Source: Hydractinia symbiolongicarpus (taxonomy: Eukaryota > Cnidaria > Hydrozoa > Anthoathecata > Hydractiniidae). Taken from it: DNA of 64,000 nt. The translations under genes and the position numbers were made by a program. Numbering within the stretch: position 1 is the stretch's first letter; the number at the start of each line of letters is the position of its first letter. Shown in pieces: positions 47,700 to 61,800 of the stretch. Location: assembly GCF_029227915.1 (NCBI RefSeq), contig NC_079885.1, positions 2,604,001 through 2,668,000 of the forward strand, in the 5' to 3' direction. The notes below the pieces were generated by a model that had not been told where the DNA came from, made no database searches, and saw only the letters and a list, made by a program, of their open reading frames with translations.

Positions 47700-49320
47700 T
47701 TATCAAAAATGAAAACATTTTTGAAAACTACAATCTCATGGGCTTTAGTGGTTAAATAATATTTTAAAAAATCGTTCGGGAAATGAGTTTACTCCCTGGG
47801 TACTTTCTTTGTATACATTCGACTATACGGGACAAGCCGGGATTTACGGGAAATCGCGGGTTTTCGTTCGCCGGCGATTAAACCTCTTTCATTAAGCGTC
47901 TCATTAAAAATGAAAACATTTTTGAAAACTACAAGTCTCATTCGTTCTAGTGGTGCAGAAATAATTTGAAAAATCGTTTGGGAAATCAGTTTACTCCTTG
48001 GGTACTTTCTTTGTATACATTCAACTATACGGGCCAAGCCCGGGATTTACGGGAAATCGCGGGTTTTCGTTTGCCGGCGATTAAACTTCTTTTAATCAGC
48101 GTCTCATCAAAAATGAAAACATTTTTGAAAACTACAAGTCTCATGGGCTTTAGTGGTTAAACAATATTTTAAAAAATGGTTCGGGAAATGAGTTTACTCC
48201 CTGGGTACTTTCTTTGTATACATTCGACTATACGGGACAAGCCGGGATTTACGGGAAATCGCGGGTTTTCGTTCGCCGGCGATTAAACCTCTTTCATTAA
48301 TCGTCTCATTAAAAATGAAAACATTTTTGAAAACTACAAGTCTCATTCGTTCTAGTGGTGCAGAAATAATTTGAAAAATCGTTTGGGAAATCAGTTTACT
48401 CCTTGGGTACTTTCTTTATATACATTCAACTACACGTGCCAAGCCCAGGATTTACGGGAAATCGCGGGTTTTCGTTTGCCGGCGATTAAACTTCTTTTAT
48501 TCAGCGTCTCATCAAAAATGAAAACATTTTTGAAAACTACAAGCCTTATGCGTTTTAGTGGTGAAAAAATAATTTAAAAAATCGTTCTAGAAATGAGTTT
48601 ACTCACAGGGTACTTTCTTTGTATACATTCGACTATACGGGCCAAGCCCGGGATTTGCGGGAAATCGCGGGTTTTCGTTTGCCGGCAATTAGACCCCTTT
48701 CATTAAGCGTCTCATCAAAAATGAAAACATTTTTAAAAACTACAAGTCTCATGGGCTTTAGTGGTGAAATAATATTTTAAAAAATCGTTCGGGAAATGGG
48801 TTTACTGCCTGGGTACTTTCTTTGTATACTTTTGACTATACGGGCCGAGTCTGGGACTTACGGGAAATCGCAGGTTTTCGTTTGCCGGCGATTAAACTTC
48901 TTTCATTAAGCGTCTCATAAAAAATGAAAACATTTTTGAAAACTACAAGTCTCATGCGATTTAGCGGTGAAAAGATAATTTAAAAAATCGTTCTGGAAAT
49001 GAGTTTATTCACAGAGTACTTTCTTTGTATACATTCGACTATACGGGACAAGCCCGGGATTTACGGGAAATGGCGAGTTTTTGTTTGCCGGCGATTAAAC
49101 CTCTTTCATTAAGCGTCTCATTAAAAATGAAAACATTTTTGAAAACTCCAAGTCTCATTCGTTCTAGTGGTGCAGAAATAATTTAAAAAATCGTTCGGGA
49201 AATCAGTTTACTCCTTGGGTACTTTCTTTGTATACATTCGACTACACGGGCCAAGCCCGGGATTTAGGGGAAATCGCTGGTTTTCGTTTGCCGGCGATTA
49301 AACTTCTTTTATTCAGCGTC
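47700..49320 (+). repeat. 11-monomer HOR, truncated copy 3 with its two-monomer lead
   Basis: 47700-48103 repeats 42830-43233. 48104-49320 contains G', R'', H, M', Q, R. D' is missing between M' and Q, and the copy ends before the second Q-R pair. GGCGAGTTTTTG in Q ties it to the first Q of copies 1 and 2. Confidence 0.85.
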
Positions 49321-49928
49321 TCATCAAAAATGAAAACATTTTTGAAAACTACAAGTCTCATGGGCTTTAGTGGTTAAATAATAATTTAAAAAATCGTTCG
49401 GGAAATGAGTTTACTCCCTGGGTACTTTCTTTGTATACATTCGACTATACGGGCCAAGCCTGGGATTTACGGGAAATCGCGGGTTTTCGTTTGCCGGCGA
49501 TAAAACCTCTTTCATTAGGCGTCTCATCAAAAATGAAAACATTTTTGAAAACTACAAGTCTCATGGGCTTTAGTGGTTAAATAATAATTTAAAAAATCGT
49601 TGGGGAAATGAGTTTACTCCCTGGGTACTTTCTTTGTATACATTCGACTATACGGGACAAGCCGGGATTTACGGGAAATCGCGGGTTTTCGTTTGCCGGC
49701 GATTAAACCTCATTCATTAAGCGTCTCATTAAAAATGAAAACATTTTTGAAAACTACAAGTCTCATTCGTTTCAGTGGTGCAGAAATAATTTGAAAAATC
49801 GTTCTGGAAATGAGTTTACTCACAGGGTACTTTCTTTCTATACATTCGACTATACGGGCCAAGCCCGGGATTTGCGGGAAATCGCGGGTTTTCGTTTGCC
49901 GGCGATTAGACCTCTTTCATTAAGCGTC
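49321..49928 (+). repeat. Three G/R-like transition monomers
   Basis: Two G units (the first with GCGATAAAACC and CATTAGGCGTC, the second with GTTGGGGAAATG) and an R/H hybrid (CATTCGTTTCAGTGG head, CTCACAGGG tail). They separate the 11-monomer and 6-monomer arrays. Confidence 0.78.
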
Positions 49929-52900
49929 CCATCAAAAATGAAAACATTTTTAAAAACTACAAGTCTCATGCGTTTTAGTGGTGAAAAGATAATTTAAAAA
50001 ATCGTTCTGGAAATGAGTTTACTCCCTGGGTATTTTTTTTGTATACCTTTGACTATACGGGCCGAGTCTGGGATTTACGGGAAATCGCAGGTTTTCGTTT
50101 GCCGGCGATTAAACTTCTTTTATTCAGCGTCTCATAAAAAATGAAAACATTTTTGAAAACTACAAGTCTCATGCAATTTAGCGGTGAAAAGGTAATTTAA
50201 AAAATCGTTCTGGAAATGAGTTTATTCACAGAGTACTTTTTTTGTATACATTCGACTATACGGGACAAGCCCGGGATTTATGGGAAATCGCGGGTTGTCG
50301 TTTGCCGGCGATTAAACCTCTTTCATTAAGCGTCTCATTAAAAATGAAAACATTTTTGAAAACTCCAAGTCTCATTTGTTCTAGTGGTGCAGAAATAATT
50401 TAAGAAATCGTTCGGGAAATCAGTTTACTCCTTGGGTACTTTCTTTGTATACATTAGACTACGCGGGCCAAGCCCGGGATTTAGGGGAAATTGCTTGTTT
50501 TCGTTTGCCGGCGATTAAACCTCTTTCATTAAGCGTCTCATCAAAAATGAAAACATTTTTGAAAACTACAAGTCTCATGCGTTTTAGTGGTGAAAAAATA
50601 ATTTAAAAAATCGTTCGGGAAATGAGTTTACTCCCTGGGTACTTTCTTTGTATACCTTTGACTATACGGGTCAAGCCCAGGATTTACGGGAAATGGCGGG
50701 TTTTCGTTTGCCGGCGATTAAACTTCTTTTAATCAGCGTCTCATCAAAAATGAAAACATTTTTGAAAACTACAAGCCTCATGGGCTTTAGTGGTTAAATA
50801 ATAATTTAAAAAATCGTTCGGGAAATGAGTGTACTCCCTGGGTACTTTCTTTGTATACTTTTGACTATACGGGCCGAGTCCGGGGTTTACGGGAAACGGC
50901 TTGTTTTCGTTTGCCGGCGATTAAACTTCTTTTAATCAGCGTCTCATCAAAAATGAAAACATTTTTTTAAACTACAAGTCTTATGCGTTTTAGTGGTGAA
51001 AAAATAATTTAAAAAATCCTTCTGGAAATGAGTTTACTCACAGGGTACTTTCTTTGTATACATTCGACTATACGGGCCAAGCCCGGGATTTGCGGGAAAT
51101 CGCGGGTTTTCGTTTGCCGGCGATTAGACCTCTTTCATTAAGCGTCCCATCAAAAATGAAAACATTTTTGAAAACTACAAGTCTCATGCGTTTTAGTGGT
51201 GAAAAGATAATTTAAAAAATCGTTCTGGAAATGAGTTTACTCCCTGGGTATTTTCTTTGTATACCTTTGACTATACGGGCCGAGCCTGGGATTTACGGGA
51301 AATTGCAGGTTTTCGTTTGCCGGCGATTAAACTTCTTTTATTCAGCGTCTCATAAAAAATGAAAACATTTTTGAAAACTACAAGTCTCATGCAATTTAGC
51401 GGTGAAAAGGTAATTTAAAAAATCGTTCTGGAAATGAGTTTATTCACAGAGTACTTTCTTTGTATACATTCGACTATACGGGACAAGCCCGGGATTTATG
51501 GGAAATCGCGGGTTGTCGTTTGCCGGCGATTAAACCTCTTTCATTAAGCGTCTCATTAAAAATGAAAACATTTTTTAAAAATCCAAGTCTTATTCGTTCT
51601 AGTGGTGCAGAAATAATTTAAGAAATCGTTCGGGAAATCAGTTTACTCCTTGGGTACTTTCTTTGTATACATTAGACTACGCGGGCCAAGCCCGGGATTT
51701 AGGGGAAATTGCTTGTTTTCGTTTGCCGGCGATTAAACCTCTTTCATTAAGCGTCTCATCAAAAATGAAAACATTTTTGAAAACTACAAGTCTCATGCGT
51801 TTTAGTGGTGAAAAAATAATTTAAAAAATCGTTCGGGAAATGAGTTTACTCCCTGGGTACTTTCTTTGTATACCTTTGACTATACGGGTCAAGCCCAGGA
51901 TTTACGGGAAATGGCGGGTTTTCGTTTGCCGGCGATTAAACTTCTTTTAATCAGCGTCTCATCAAAAATGAAAACATTTTTGAAAACTACAAGCCTCATG
52001 GGCTTTAGTGGTTAAATAATAATTTAAAAAATCGTTCGGGAAATGAGTGTACTCCCTGGGTACTTTCTTTGTATACTTTTGACTATACGGGCCGAGTCTG
52101 GGGTTTACGGGAAACGGCTTGTTTTCGTTTGCCGGCGATTAAACTTCTTTTAATCAGCGTCTCATCAAAAATGAAAACATTTTTTTAAACTACAAGTCTT
52201 ATGCGTTTTAGTGGTGAAAAAATAATTTAAAAAATCCTTCTGGAAATGAGTTTACTCACAGGGTACTTTCTTTGTATACATTCGACTATACGGGCCAAGC
52301 CCGGGATTTGCGGGAAATCGCGGGTTTTCGTTTGCCGGCGATTAGACCTCTTTCATTAAGCGTCCCATCAAAAATGAAAACATTTTTGAAAACTACAAGT
52401 CTCATGCGTTTTAGTGGTGAAAAGATAATTTAAAAAATCGTTCTGGAACTGAGTTTACTCCCTGGGTATTTTCTTTGTATACCTTTGACTATACGGGCCG
52501 AGCCTGGGATTTACGGGAAATTGCAGGTTTTCGTTTGCCGGCGATTAAACTTCTTTTATTCAGGGTCTCATAAAAAATGAAAACATTTTTGAAAACTACA
52601 AGTCTCATGCAATTTAGCGGTGAAAAGGTAATTTAAAAAATCGTTCTGGAAATGAGTTTATTCACAGAGTACTTTCTTTGTATACATTCGACTATACGGG
52701 ACAAGCCCGGGATTTATGGGAAATCGCGGGTTGTCGTTTGCCGGCGATTAAACCTCTTTCATTAAGCGTCTCATTAAAAATGAAAACATTTTTTAAAAAT
52801 CCAAGTCTTATTCGTTCTAGTGGTGCAGAAATAATTTAAGAAATCGTTCGGGAAATCAGTTTACTCCTTGGGTACTTTCTTTGTATACATTCGACTACAC

Positions 52901-52973
52901 GGGCCAAGCCCGGGATTTAGGGGAAATCGCTTGTTTTCGTTTGCCGGCGATTAAACCTCTTTCATTAAGCGTC
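49929..52973 (+). repeat. Six-monomer HOR, two full copies and half a third
   Basis: 49929-51146 and 51147-52364 are 1,218 bp each. 52365-52973 holds the first three units again. Order D, Q (GCAATTTAGCGG, GGTTGTCG), R (TTTAAGAAATCG), C/M hybrid (GGGTCAAGCCCAGG), G (GAGTGTACTCCC, GGAAACGGC), H (AATCCTTCTGG). The unit after the third partial copy starts the 9-monomer array. Confidence 0.87.
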
Positions 52974-54800
52974 TCATCAAAAATGAAAACATTTTTGAAA
53001 ACTACAAGTCTCATGCGTTTTAGTGGTGAAAAAATAATTTAAAAAATCGTTCGGGAAATGAGTTTACTCCCTGGGTACTTTCTTTGTTTACTTTTGACTA
53101 TACGGGCCGAGTCTGGGATTTACGGGAAATGGCGGGTTTTCGTTTGCCGGCGATTAAACTTCTTTTAATCAGCGTCTCATCAAAAATAAAAACATTTTTG
53201 AAAACTACAAGCCTCATGTGCTTTAGTGGTTAAATAATAATTTAAAAAATCGTTCGGGAAGTGAGTGTACTCCCTGGGTACTTTCTTTGTATACTTTTGA
53301 CTATACGGGCCGAGTCCGGGGTTTACGGGAAACGGCTTGTTTTCGTATGCCAGCGATTAAACTCCTTTTATTCAGCGTCTCATCAAAAATGAAAACATTT
53401 TTAAAAACTACAAGTCTCATGGGCTTTAGTGGTGAAATAACAATTTAAAAAATCGTTCGGGAAATGAGTTTACGCCCTGGGTATTTTCTTTGTATACCTT
53501 TGACTATACGGGCCGAGTCTGGGATTTACGGGAAGTCGCAGGTTTTAGTTTGCCGGCGATTAAACTTCTTTTATTCAGCGTCTCATCAAAAATGAAAACA
53601 TTTTTGAAAACTACAAGTCTTATGCGTTTTAGTGGTGAAAAAATAATTTAAAAAATCGTTCTGGAAATGAGTTTACTCACAGGGTACTTTCTTTGTATAC
53701 ATTCGACTATACGGGTCAAGCCCGGGATTTCCGGGAAATCGCGGGTTTTCGTTTGCCGGCGATTAGACCTCTTTCATTAAGCGTCTCATCAAAAATGAAA
53801 ACATTTTTAAAAACTACAAGTCTCATGGGTTTTAGTGGTGAAATAATAATTTAAAAAATCGTTCGGGAAATGGGTTTACTACCTGGGTACTTTCTTTGTA
53901 TACTTTTGACTATACGGGCCGAGTCTGAGACTTACGGGAAATCGCAGGTTTTCGTTTGCCGGCGATTAAACTTCTTTCATTAAGCGTCTCATCAAAAATG
54001 AAAACATTTTTGAAAACTACAAGTCTCATGCGTTTTAGTGGTGAAAAAATAATTCAAAAAATCGTTCGGGAAATGAGTTTACTTCCTGGGTACTTTCTTT
54101 GTATACTTTTGGCTATACGGACCGAGTCCAGGATTTACGGGAAATCGCGGGTTTTCGTTTGCCGGCAATTAAACTTCTTTTATTCAGCGTCCCATCAAAA
54201 ATTAAAACATTTTTGAAAACTACAAGTCTCATGCGTTTTAGTGGTGAAAAGATAATTTAAAAAATCGTTCTGGAAATGAGTTTACTCCCTGGGTATTTTC
54301 TTTGTATACCTTTGACTATACCGGCTGAGTCTGGGATTTACGGGAAATCGCAGGTTTTCGTTTGCCGGCGATTAAACTTCTTTTATTCAGCGTCTCATAA
54401 AAAATGAAAACATTTTTGAAAACTACAAGTCTCATGCGATTTAGCGGTGAAAAAATAATTTAAAAAATCGTTCTGGAAATGAGTTTATTCACAGAGTACT
54501 TTCTTTGTATACCTTCGACTATACGGGACAAGCCCGGGATTTACGGGAAATCGCGGGTTTTCGTTTGCCGGCGATTAAACCTCTTTCATTAAGCGTCTCA
54601 TTTAAAATGAAAACATTTTTGAAAACTCCAAGTTTCATTCGTTCTAGTGGTGCAGAAATAATTTAAAAAATCGTTCGGGAAATCAGTTTACTCCTTGGGT
54701 ACTTTCTTTGTATACATTCGACTACACGGGCCAAGCCCGGGATTTAGGGGAAATCGCTGGATTTCGTTTGCCGGCGATTAAACTTCCTTTATTCAGCGTC
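52974..54800 (+). repeat. 9-monomer HOR, copy 1 (1,827 bp)
   Basis: The first unit has CTTTGTTTACTTTTG. The second has CATGTGCTTTAG, GAGTGTACTCCC and CGTATGCCAGCG. Later units include GTGAAATAACAATTT, GTTTTAGTTTGCC, TTTCCGGGAAATCG, Q and R. Exact length is nine times 203. Confidence 0.92.
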
Positions 54801-56627
54801 TCATCAAAAATGAAAACATTTTTGAAAACTACAAGTCTCATGCGTTTTAGTGGTGAAAAAATAATTTAAAAAATCGTTCGGGAAATGAGTTTACTCCCTG
54901 GGTACTTTCTTTGTTTACTTTTGACTATACGGGCCGAGTCTGGGATTTACGGGAAATGGCGGGTTTTCGTTTGCCGGCGATTAAACTTCTTTTAATCAGC
55001 GTCTCATCAAAAATAAAAACATTTTTGAAAACTACAAGCCTCATGTGCTTTAGTGGTTAAATAATAATTTAAAAAATCGTTCGGGAAGTGAGTGTACTCC
55101 CTGGGTACTTTCTTTGTATACTTTTGACTATACGGGCCGAGTCCGGGGTTTACGGGAAACGGCTTGTTTTCGTATGCCAGCGATTAAACTCCTTTTATTC
55201 AGCGTCTCATCAAAAATGAAAACATTTTTAAAAAATACAAGTCTCATGGGCTTTAGTGGTGAAATAACAATTTAAAAAATCGTTCGGGAAATGAGTTTAC
55301 GCCCTGGGTATTTTCTTTGTATACCTTTGACTATACGGGCCGAGTCTGGGATTTACGGGAAGTCGCAGGTTTTAGTTTGCCGGCGATTAAACTTCTTTTA
55401 TTCAGCGTCTCATCAAAAATGAAAACATTTTTGAAAACTACAAGTCTTATGCGTTTTAGTGGTGAAAAAATAATTTAAAAAATCGTTCTGGAAATGAGTT
55501 TACTCACAGGGTACTTTCTTTGTATACATTCGACTATACGGGTCAAGCCCGGGATTTCCGGGAAATCGCGGGTTTTCGTTTGCCGGCGATTAGACCTCTT
55601 TCATTAAGCGTCTCATCAAAAATGAAAACATTTTTAAAAACTACAAGTCTCATGGGTTTTAGTGGTGAAATAATAATTTAAAAAATCGTTCGGGAAATGG
55701 GTTTACTACCTGGGTACTTTCTTTGTATACTTTTGACTATACGGGCCGAGTCTGAGACTTACGGGAAATCGCAGGTTTTCGTTTGCCGGCGATTAAACTT
55801 CTTTCATTAAGCGTCTCATCAAAAATGAAAACATTTTTGAAAACTACAAGTCTCATGCGTTTTAGTGGTGAAAAAATAATTCAAAAAATCGTTCGGGAAA
55901 TGAGTTTACTTCCTGGGTACTTTCTTTGTATACTTTTGGCTATACGGGCCGAGTCCAGGATTTACGGGAAATCGCGGGTTTTCGTTTGCCGGCGATTAAA
56001 CTTCTTTTATTCAGCGTCCCATCAAAAATTAAAACATTTTTGAAAACTACAAGTCTCATGCGTTTTAGTGGTGAAAAGATAATTTAAAAAATCGTTCTGG
56101 AAATGAGTTTACTCCCTGGGTATTTTCTTTGTATACCTTTGACTATACCGGCTGAGTCTGGGATTTACGGGAAATCGCAGGTTTTCGTTTGCCGGCGATT
56201 AAACTTCTTTTATTCAGCGTCTCATAAAAAATGAAAACATTTTTGAAAACTACAAGTCTCATGCGATTTAGCGGTGAAAAAATAATTTAAAAAATCGTTC
56301 TGGAAATGAGTTTATTCACAGAGTACTTTCTTTGTATACCTTCGACTATACGGGACAAGCCCGGGATTTACGGGAAATCGCGGGTTTTCGTTTGCCGGCG
56401 ATTAAACCTCTTTCATTAAGCGTCTCATTTAAAATGAAAACATTTTTGAAAACTCCAAGTTTCATTCGTTCTAGTGGTGCAGAAATAATTTAAAAAATCG
56501 TTCGGGAAATCAGTTTACTCCTTGGGTACTTTCTTTGTATACATTCGACTACACGGGCCAAGCCCGGGATTTAGGGGAAATCGCTGGTTTTCGTTTTCCG
56601 GCGATTAAACCTCTTTCATTAAGCGTC
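54801..56627 (+). repeat. 9-monomer HOR, copy 2 (1,827 bp)
   Basis: Same nine units and exact length as copy 1. Differences include AAAAAATACAAG near 55231 and an E-type tail (TTTTCCGG, TTTCATTAAG) on the last unit, where copies 1 and 3 have TTTGCCGG and CTTCCTTTATTC. Confidence 0.92.
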
Positions 56628-58454
56628 TCATCAAAAATGAAAACATTTTTGAAGACTACAAGTCTCATGCGTTTTAGTGGTGAAAAAATAATTTAAAAAA
56701 TCGTTCGGGAAATGAGTTTACTCCCTGGGTACTTTCTTTGTTTACTTTTGACTATACGGGCCGAGTCTGGGATTTACGGGAAATGGCGGGTTTTCGTTTG
56801 CCGGCGATTAAACTTCTTTTAATCAGCGTCTCATCAAAAATAAAAACATTTTTGAAAACTACAAGCCTCTTGTGCTTTAGTGGTTAAATAATAATTTAAA
56901 AAATCGTTCGGGAAATGAGTGTACTCCCTGGGTACTTTCTTTGTATACTTTTGACTATACGGGCCGAGTCCGGGGTTTACGGGAAACGGCTTGTTTTCGT
57001 ATGCCAGCGATTAAACTCCTTTTATTCAGCGTCTCATCAAAAATGAAAACATTTTTAAAAACTACAAGTCTCATGGGCTTTAGTGGTGAAATAACAATTT
57101 AAAAAATCGTTCGGGAAATGAGTTTACGCCCTGGGTATTTTCTTTGTATACCTTTGACTATACGGGCCGAGTCTGGGATTTACGGGAAGTCGCAGGTTTT
57201 AGTTTGCCGGCGATTAAACTTCTTTTATTCAGCGTCTCATCAAAAATGAAAACATTTTTGAAAACTACAAGTCTTATGCGTTTTAGTGGTGAAAAAATAA
57301 TTTAAAAAATCGTTCTGGAAATGAGTTTACTCACAGGGTACTTTCTTTGTATACATTCGACTATACGGGTCAAGCCCGGGATTTCCGGGAAATCGCGGGT
57401 TTTCGTTTGCCGGCGATTAGACCTCTTTCATTAAGCGTCTCATCAAAAATGAAAACATTTTTAAAAACTACAAGTCTCATGGGTTTTAGTGGTGAAATAA
57501 TAATTTAAAAAATCGTTCGGGAAATGGGTTTACTACCTGGGTACTTTCTTTGTATACTTTTGACTATACGGGCCGAGTCTGAGACTTACGGGAAATCGCA
57601 GGTTTTCGTTTGCCGGCGATTAAACTTCTTTCATTAAGCGTCTCATCAAAAATGAAAACATTTTTGAAAACTACAAGTCTCATGCGTTTTAGTGGTGAAA
57701 AAATAATTCAAAAAATCGTTCAGGAAATGAGTTTACTTCCTGGGTACTTTCTTTGTATACTTTTGGCTATACGGGCCGAGTCCAGGATTTACGGGAAATC
57801 GCGGGTTTTCGTTTGCCGGCGATTAAACTTCTTTTATTCAGCGTCCCATCAAAAATTAAAACATTTTTGAAAACTACAAGTCTCATGCGTTTTAGTGGTG
57901 AAAAGATAATTTAAAAAATCGTTCTGGAAATGAGTTTACTCCCTGGGTATTTTCTTTGTATACCTTTGACTATACCGGCTGAGTCTGGGATTTACGGGAA
58001 ATCGCAGGTTTTCGTTTGCCGGCGATTAAACTTCTTTTATTCAGCGTCTCATAAAAAATGAAAACATTTTTGAAAACTACAAGTCTCATGCGATTTAGCG
58101 GTGAAAAAATAATTTAAAAAATCGTTCTGGAAATGAGTTTATTCACAGAGTACTTTCTTTGTATACATTCGACTATACAGGACAAGCCCGGGATTTACGG
58201 GAAATCGCGGGTTTTCGTTTGCCGGCGATTAAACCTCTTTCATTAAGCGTCTCATTTAAAATGAAAACATTTTTGAAAACTCCAAGTTTCATTCGTTCTA
58301 GTGGTGCAGAAATAATTTAAAAAATCGTTCGGGAAATCAGTTTACTCCTTGGGTACTTTCTTTGTATACATTCGACTACACGGGCCAAGCCCGGGATTTA
58401 GGGGAAATCGCTGGTTTTCGTTTGCCGGCGATTAAACTTCCTTTATTCAGCGTC
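56628..58454 (+). repeat. 9-monomer HOR, copy 3 (1,827 bp)
   Basis: Same nine units. Private changes include TTTGAAGACTAC in the first unit, CCTCTTGTGC in the second and CAGGAAATGAG in the sixth. Q has TATACATTCGAC, where copies 1 and 2 have TATACCTTCGAC. Confidence 0.92.
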
Positions 58455-58861
58455 TCATCAAAAATGAAAACATTTTTGAAAACTACAAGTCTTATGCGTT
58501 TTAGTGGTGAAAAAAATAATTTAAAAAATAGTTCTGGAAATGAGTTTACTCACAGGGTACTTTCTTTGTATACATTCGACTATACGGGCCAAGCCTGGGA
58601 TTTACGGGAAATCGCGGGTTTTCGTTTGCCGGCGATTAAACCTCTTTCATTAAGCGTCTCATCAAAAATGAAAACATTTTTGAAAACTACAAGTCTTATG
58701 CGTTTTAGTGGTGAAAAAAAAAATTAAAAAATCATTCGGGAAATTAGTATACTCCCTGGGTACTTTCTTTGTATACATTCGACTACACGGGCCAAGCCCG
58801 GGATTTAGGGGAAATCGCTGGTTTTCGTTTTCCGGCGATTAAACCTCTTTCATTAAGCGTC
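58455..58861 (+). repeat. T-like and E monomers at array boundary
   Basis: A 204 bp T-like unit with AATAGTTCTGG and an E unit with AATTAGTATACTCCC. They separate the 9-monomer array from the 18-monomer array. Confidence 0.8.
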
Positions 58862-61800
58862 TCATCAAAAATGAAAACATTTTTGAAGACTACAAGTCTC
58901 ATGCGTTTTAGTGGTGAAAAAATAATTTAAAAAATCGTTCGGAAAATGAGTTTACTCCGTGGGTACTTTCTTTGTATACTTTTGACTATACGGGCCGAGT
59001 CCGGGGTTTACCGGAAACGGCGGGTTTTCGTTTGCCGGCGATTAAACTCCTTTTATTCAGCCTCTCATCAAAAATGAAAATATTTTTGAAAACTATAAGT
59101 CTCATGCGTTTTAGTGGTGAAGAAAAAAATTTAAAAAATCATTCGGGAAATGAGTGAACTCCCTGGGTACTTTCTTTGTATACTTTTGACTATACGGGCC
59201 AAGCCCGTGATTTACGGGAAAAGGCGGGTTTTCGTTTGCCGGCGATTAAACTTCTTTTATTCAGTGTCTCATCAAAAATGAAAACATTTTTGAAAACTAC
59301 AAGTGTCATGCGTTTTAGTGGTGAAAAGATGATTTAAAAAATCGTTTTGGAAATGAGTTTACTCACAGGGTACTTTCTTTGTATACATTCGACTATACGG
59401 GCCAAGCCCGGGATTTACGGGAAATCGCGGGTTTTCGTTTGCCGGCGATTAAACCACTTTCATTAAGCGTCTCATCAAAAATGAAAACATTTCTGAAAAC
59501 TACAAGTCTCATACGTTTTAGTGGTGAAAAAATAATTTAAAAAATCGTTCGGGAGATGAGTTTACTCCCTGGGTACTTTTGTTTGTATACTTTTGACTAT
59601 ACGGGCCAAGACCGGGATTTACGTGAAATCGCCGGTTTTCGTTTGCCAGCGATTAAACTTCTTTTATTTAGCGTCTCATCAAAAATGAAAACATTTTTGA
59701 AAACTACAAGTCTTATGCGTTTTAGTGGTGAAGAAATAATTTAAAAAATCGTTTGGGAAATGCGTTTACTCCCTGGGTACTTTCTTCGTATACTTTTGAC
59801 TATACGGGCCGAGTCCGGGAGTTTCGGGAAGTCGCGGGTTGTCGTTTGCCGGCGATTAAACTTCTTTTATCCAGCGTCTCATCAAAAATGAAAACATTTT
59901 TAAAAACTACAAGTCTCATGGGCTTTAGTGGTGAAATAATAATTTCAAAAATCGTTCGCGAAATGAGTTTACTCCCTGGGTACTTTTTTTGTATACTTTT
60001 GTCTTTACAGGCCGAGTCCGGGATTTACGGGAAATCGCAGATTTTCGTTTGCCGGCGATTAAACTTCTTTTATTCAGCGTCTAATCAAAAATGAAAACAT
60101 TTTTAAAAACTACAAGTCTTATGCGTTTTAGTGGTGAAAAAATAATTTAAAAAATCGTTCAGGAAATGAGTTTACTCACAGGGTACTTTCTTTGTATACA
60201 TTCGACTATACGGGCCAAGCCCGGGATTTGCGGGAAATCGCGGGTTTTCGTTTGCCGGCGATTAGACCTCTTTCATTAAGCGTCCCATCAAAAATGAAAA
60301 CATTTTTGAAAACTACAAGTCTCATGCGTTTTAGTGGTGAAAAGATAATTTAAAAAATCGTTCTGGAAATGAGTTTACTCCCTGGGTATTTTCTTTGTAT
60401 ACCTTTGACTATACGGGCCGAGTCTGGGATTTACGGGAAATCGCAGGTTTTCGTTTGCCGGCGATTAAACTTCTTTTATTCAGCGTCTCATAAAAAATGA
60501 AAACATTTTTGAAAACTACAAGTCTCATGCGTTTTAGTGGTGAAAAGGTAATTTAAAAACTCGTTCTGGAAATGAGTTTATTCACAGAGTACTTTCTTTG
60601 TATACATTCGACTATACGGGACAAGCCCGGGATTTACGGTAAATCGCGGGTTTTCGTTTGCCGGTGATTAAACCTCTTTCATTAATCGTCTCATTAAAAA
60701 TGAAAACATTTTGGAAAACTACAAGTCTCATTCGTTCTAATGGTGCAGAAATAACTTAAAAAATCGTTCGGGAAATCAGTTTACTCCTTGGGTACTTTCT
60801 TTATATACATTCAACTATACGGGCCAAGCCCGGGATTTACGGGAAATCGCGTGTTTTCGTTTGCCGGCGATTAAACTTCTTTTATTCAGTGTCTCATCAA
60901 AAATGAAAACATTTTTGAAAACTACAAGTCTCATGCGTTTTAGTGGTGAAAAAGAAATTTAAAAAATCATTCGGGAAATGAGTTTACTCCCTGGGTACTT
61001 TCTTTGTATACATTCGACTACACGGGCCAAGCCCGGGATTTAGGGGAAATCGCTGGTTTTCGTTTTCCGGCGATTAAACCTCTTTCATTAAGCGTCTCAT
61101 CAAAAATGAAAACATTTTTGAAAACTACAAGTGTCATGCGTTTTAGTGGTGAAAAGATGATTAAAAAAATCGTTTGGGAAATGAGTTTACTCCCTGGGTA
61201 CTTTCTTCGTATACTTTTGACTATACGGGCCGAGTCCGGGAGTTTCGGGAAGTCGCGGGTTGTCGTTTGCCGGCGATTAAACTTCTTTTATCCAGCGTCT
61301 CATCAAAAATGAAAACATTTTTAAAAACTACAAGTCTCATGGGCTTTAGTGGTGAAATAATAATTTCAAAAATCGTTCGCGAAATGAGTTTACTCCCTGG
61401 GTACTTTTTTTGTATACTTTTGTCTTTACAGGCCGAGTCCGGGATTTACGGGAAATCGCAGATTTTCGTTTGCCGGCGATTAAACTTCTTTTATTCAGCG
61501 TCTAATCAAAAATGAAAACATTTTTAAAAACTACAAGTCTTATGCGTTTTAGTGGTGAAAAAATAATTTAAAAAATCGTTCAGGAAATGAGTTTACTCAC
61601 AGGGTACTTTCTTTGTATACATTCGACTATACGGGCCAAGCCCGGGATTTGCGGGAAATCGCGGGTTTTCGTTTGCCGGCGATTAGACCTCTTTCATTAA
61701 GCGTCCCATCAAAAATGAAAACATTTTTGAAAACTACAAGTCTCATGCGTTTTAGTGGTGAAAAGATAATTTAAAAAATCGTTCTGGAAATGAGTTTACT

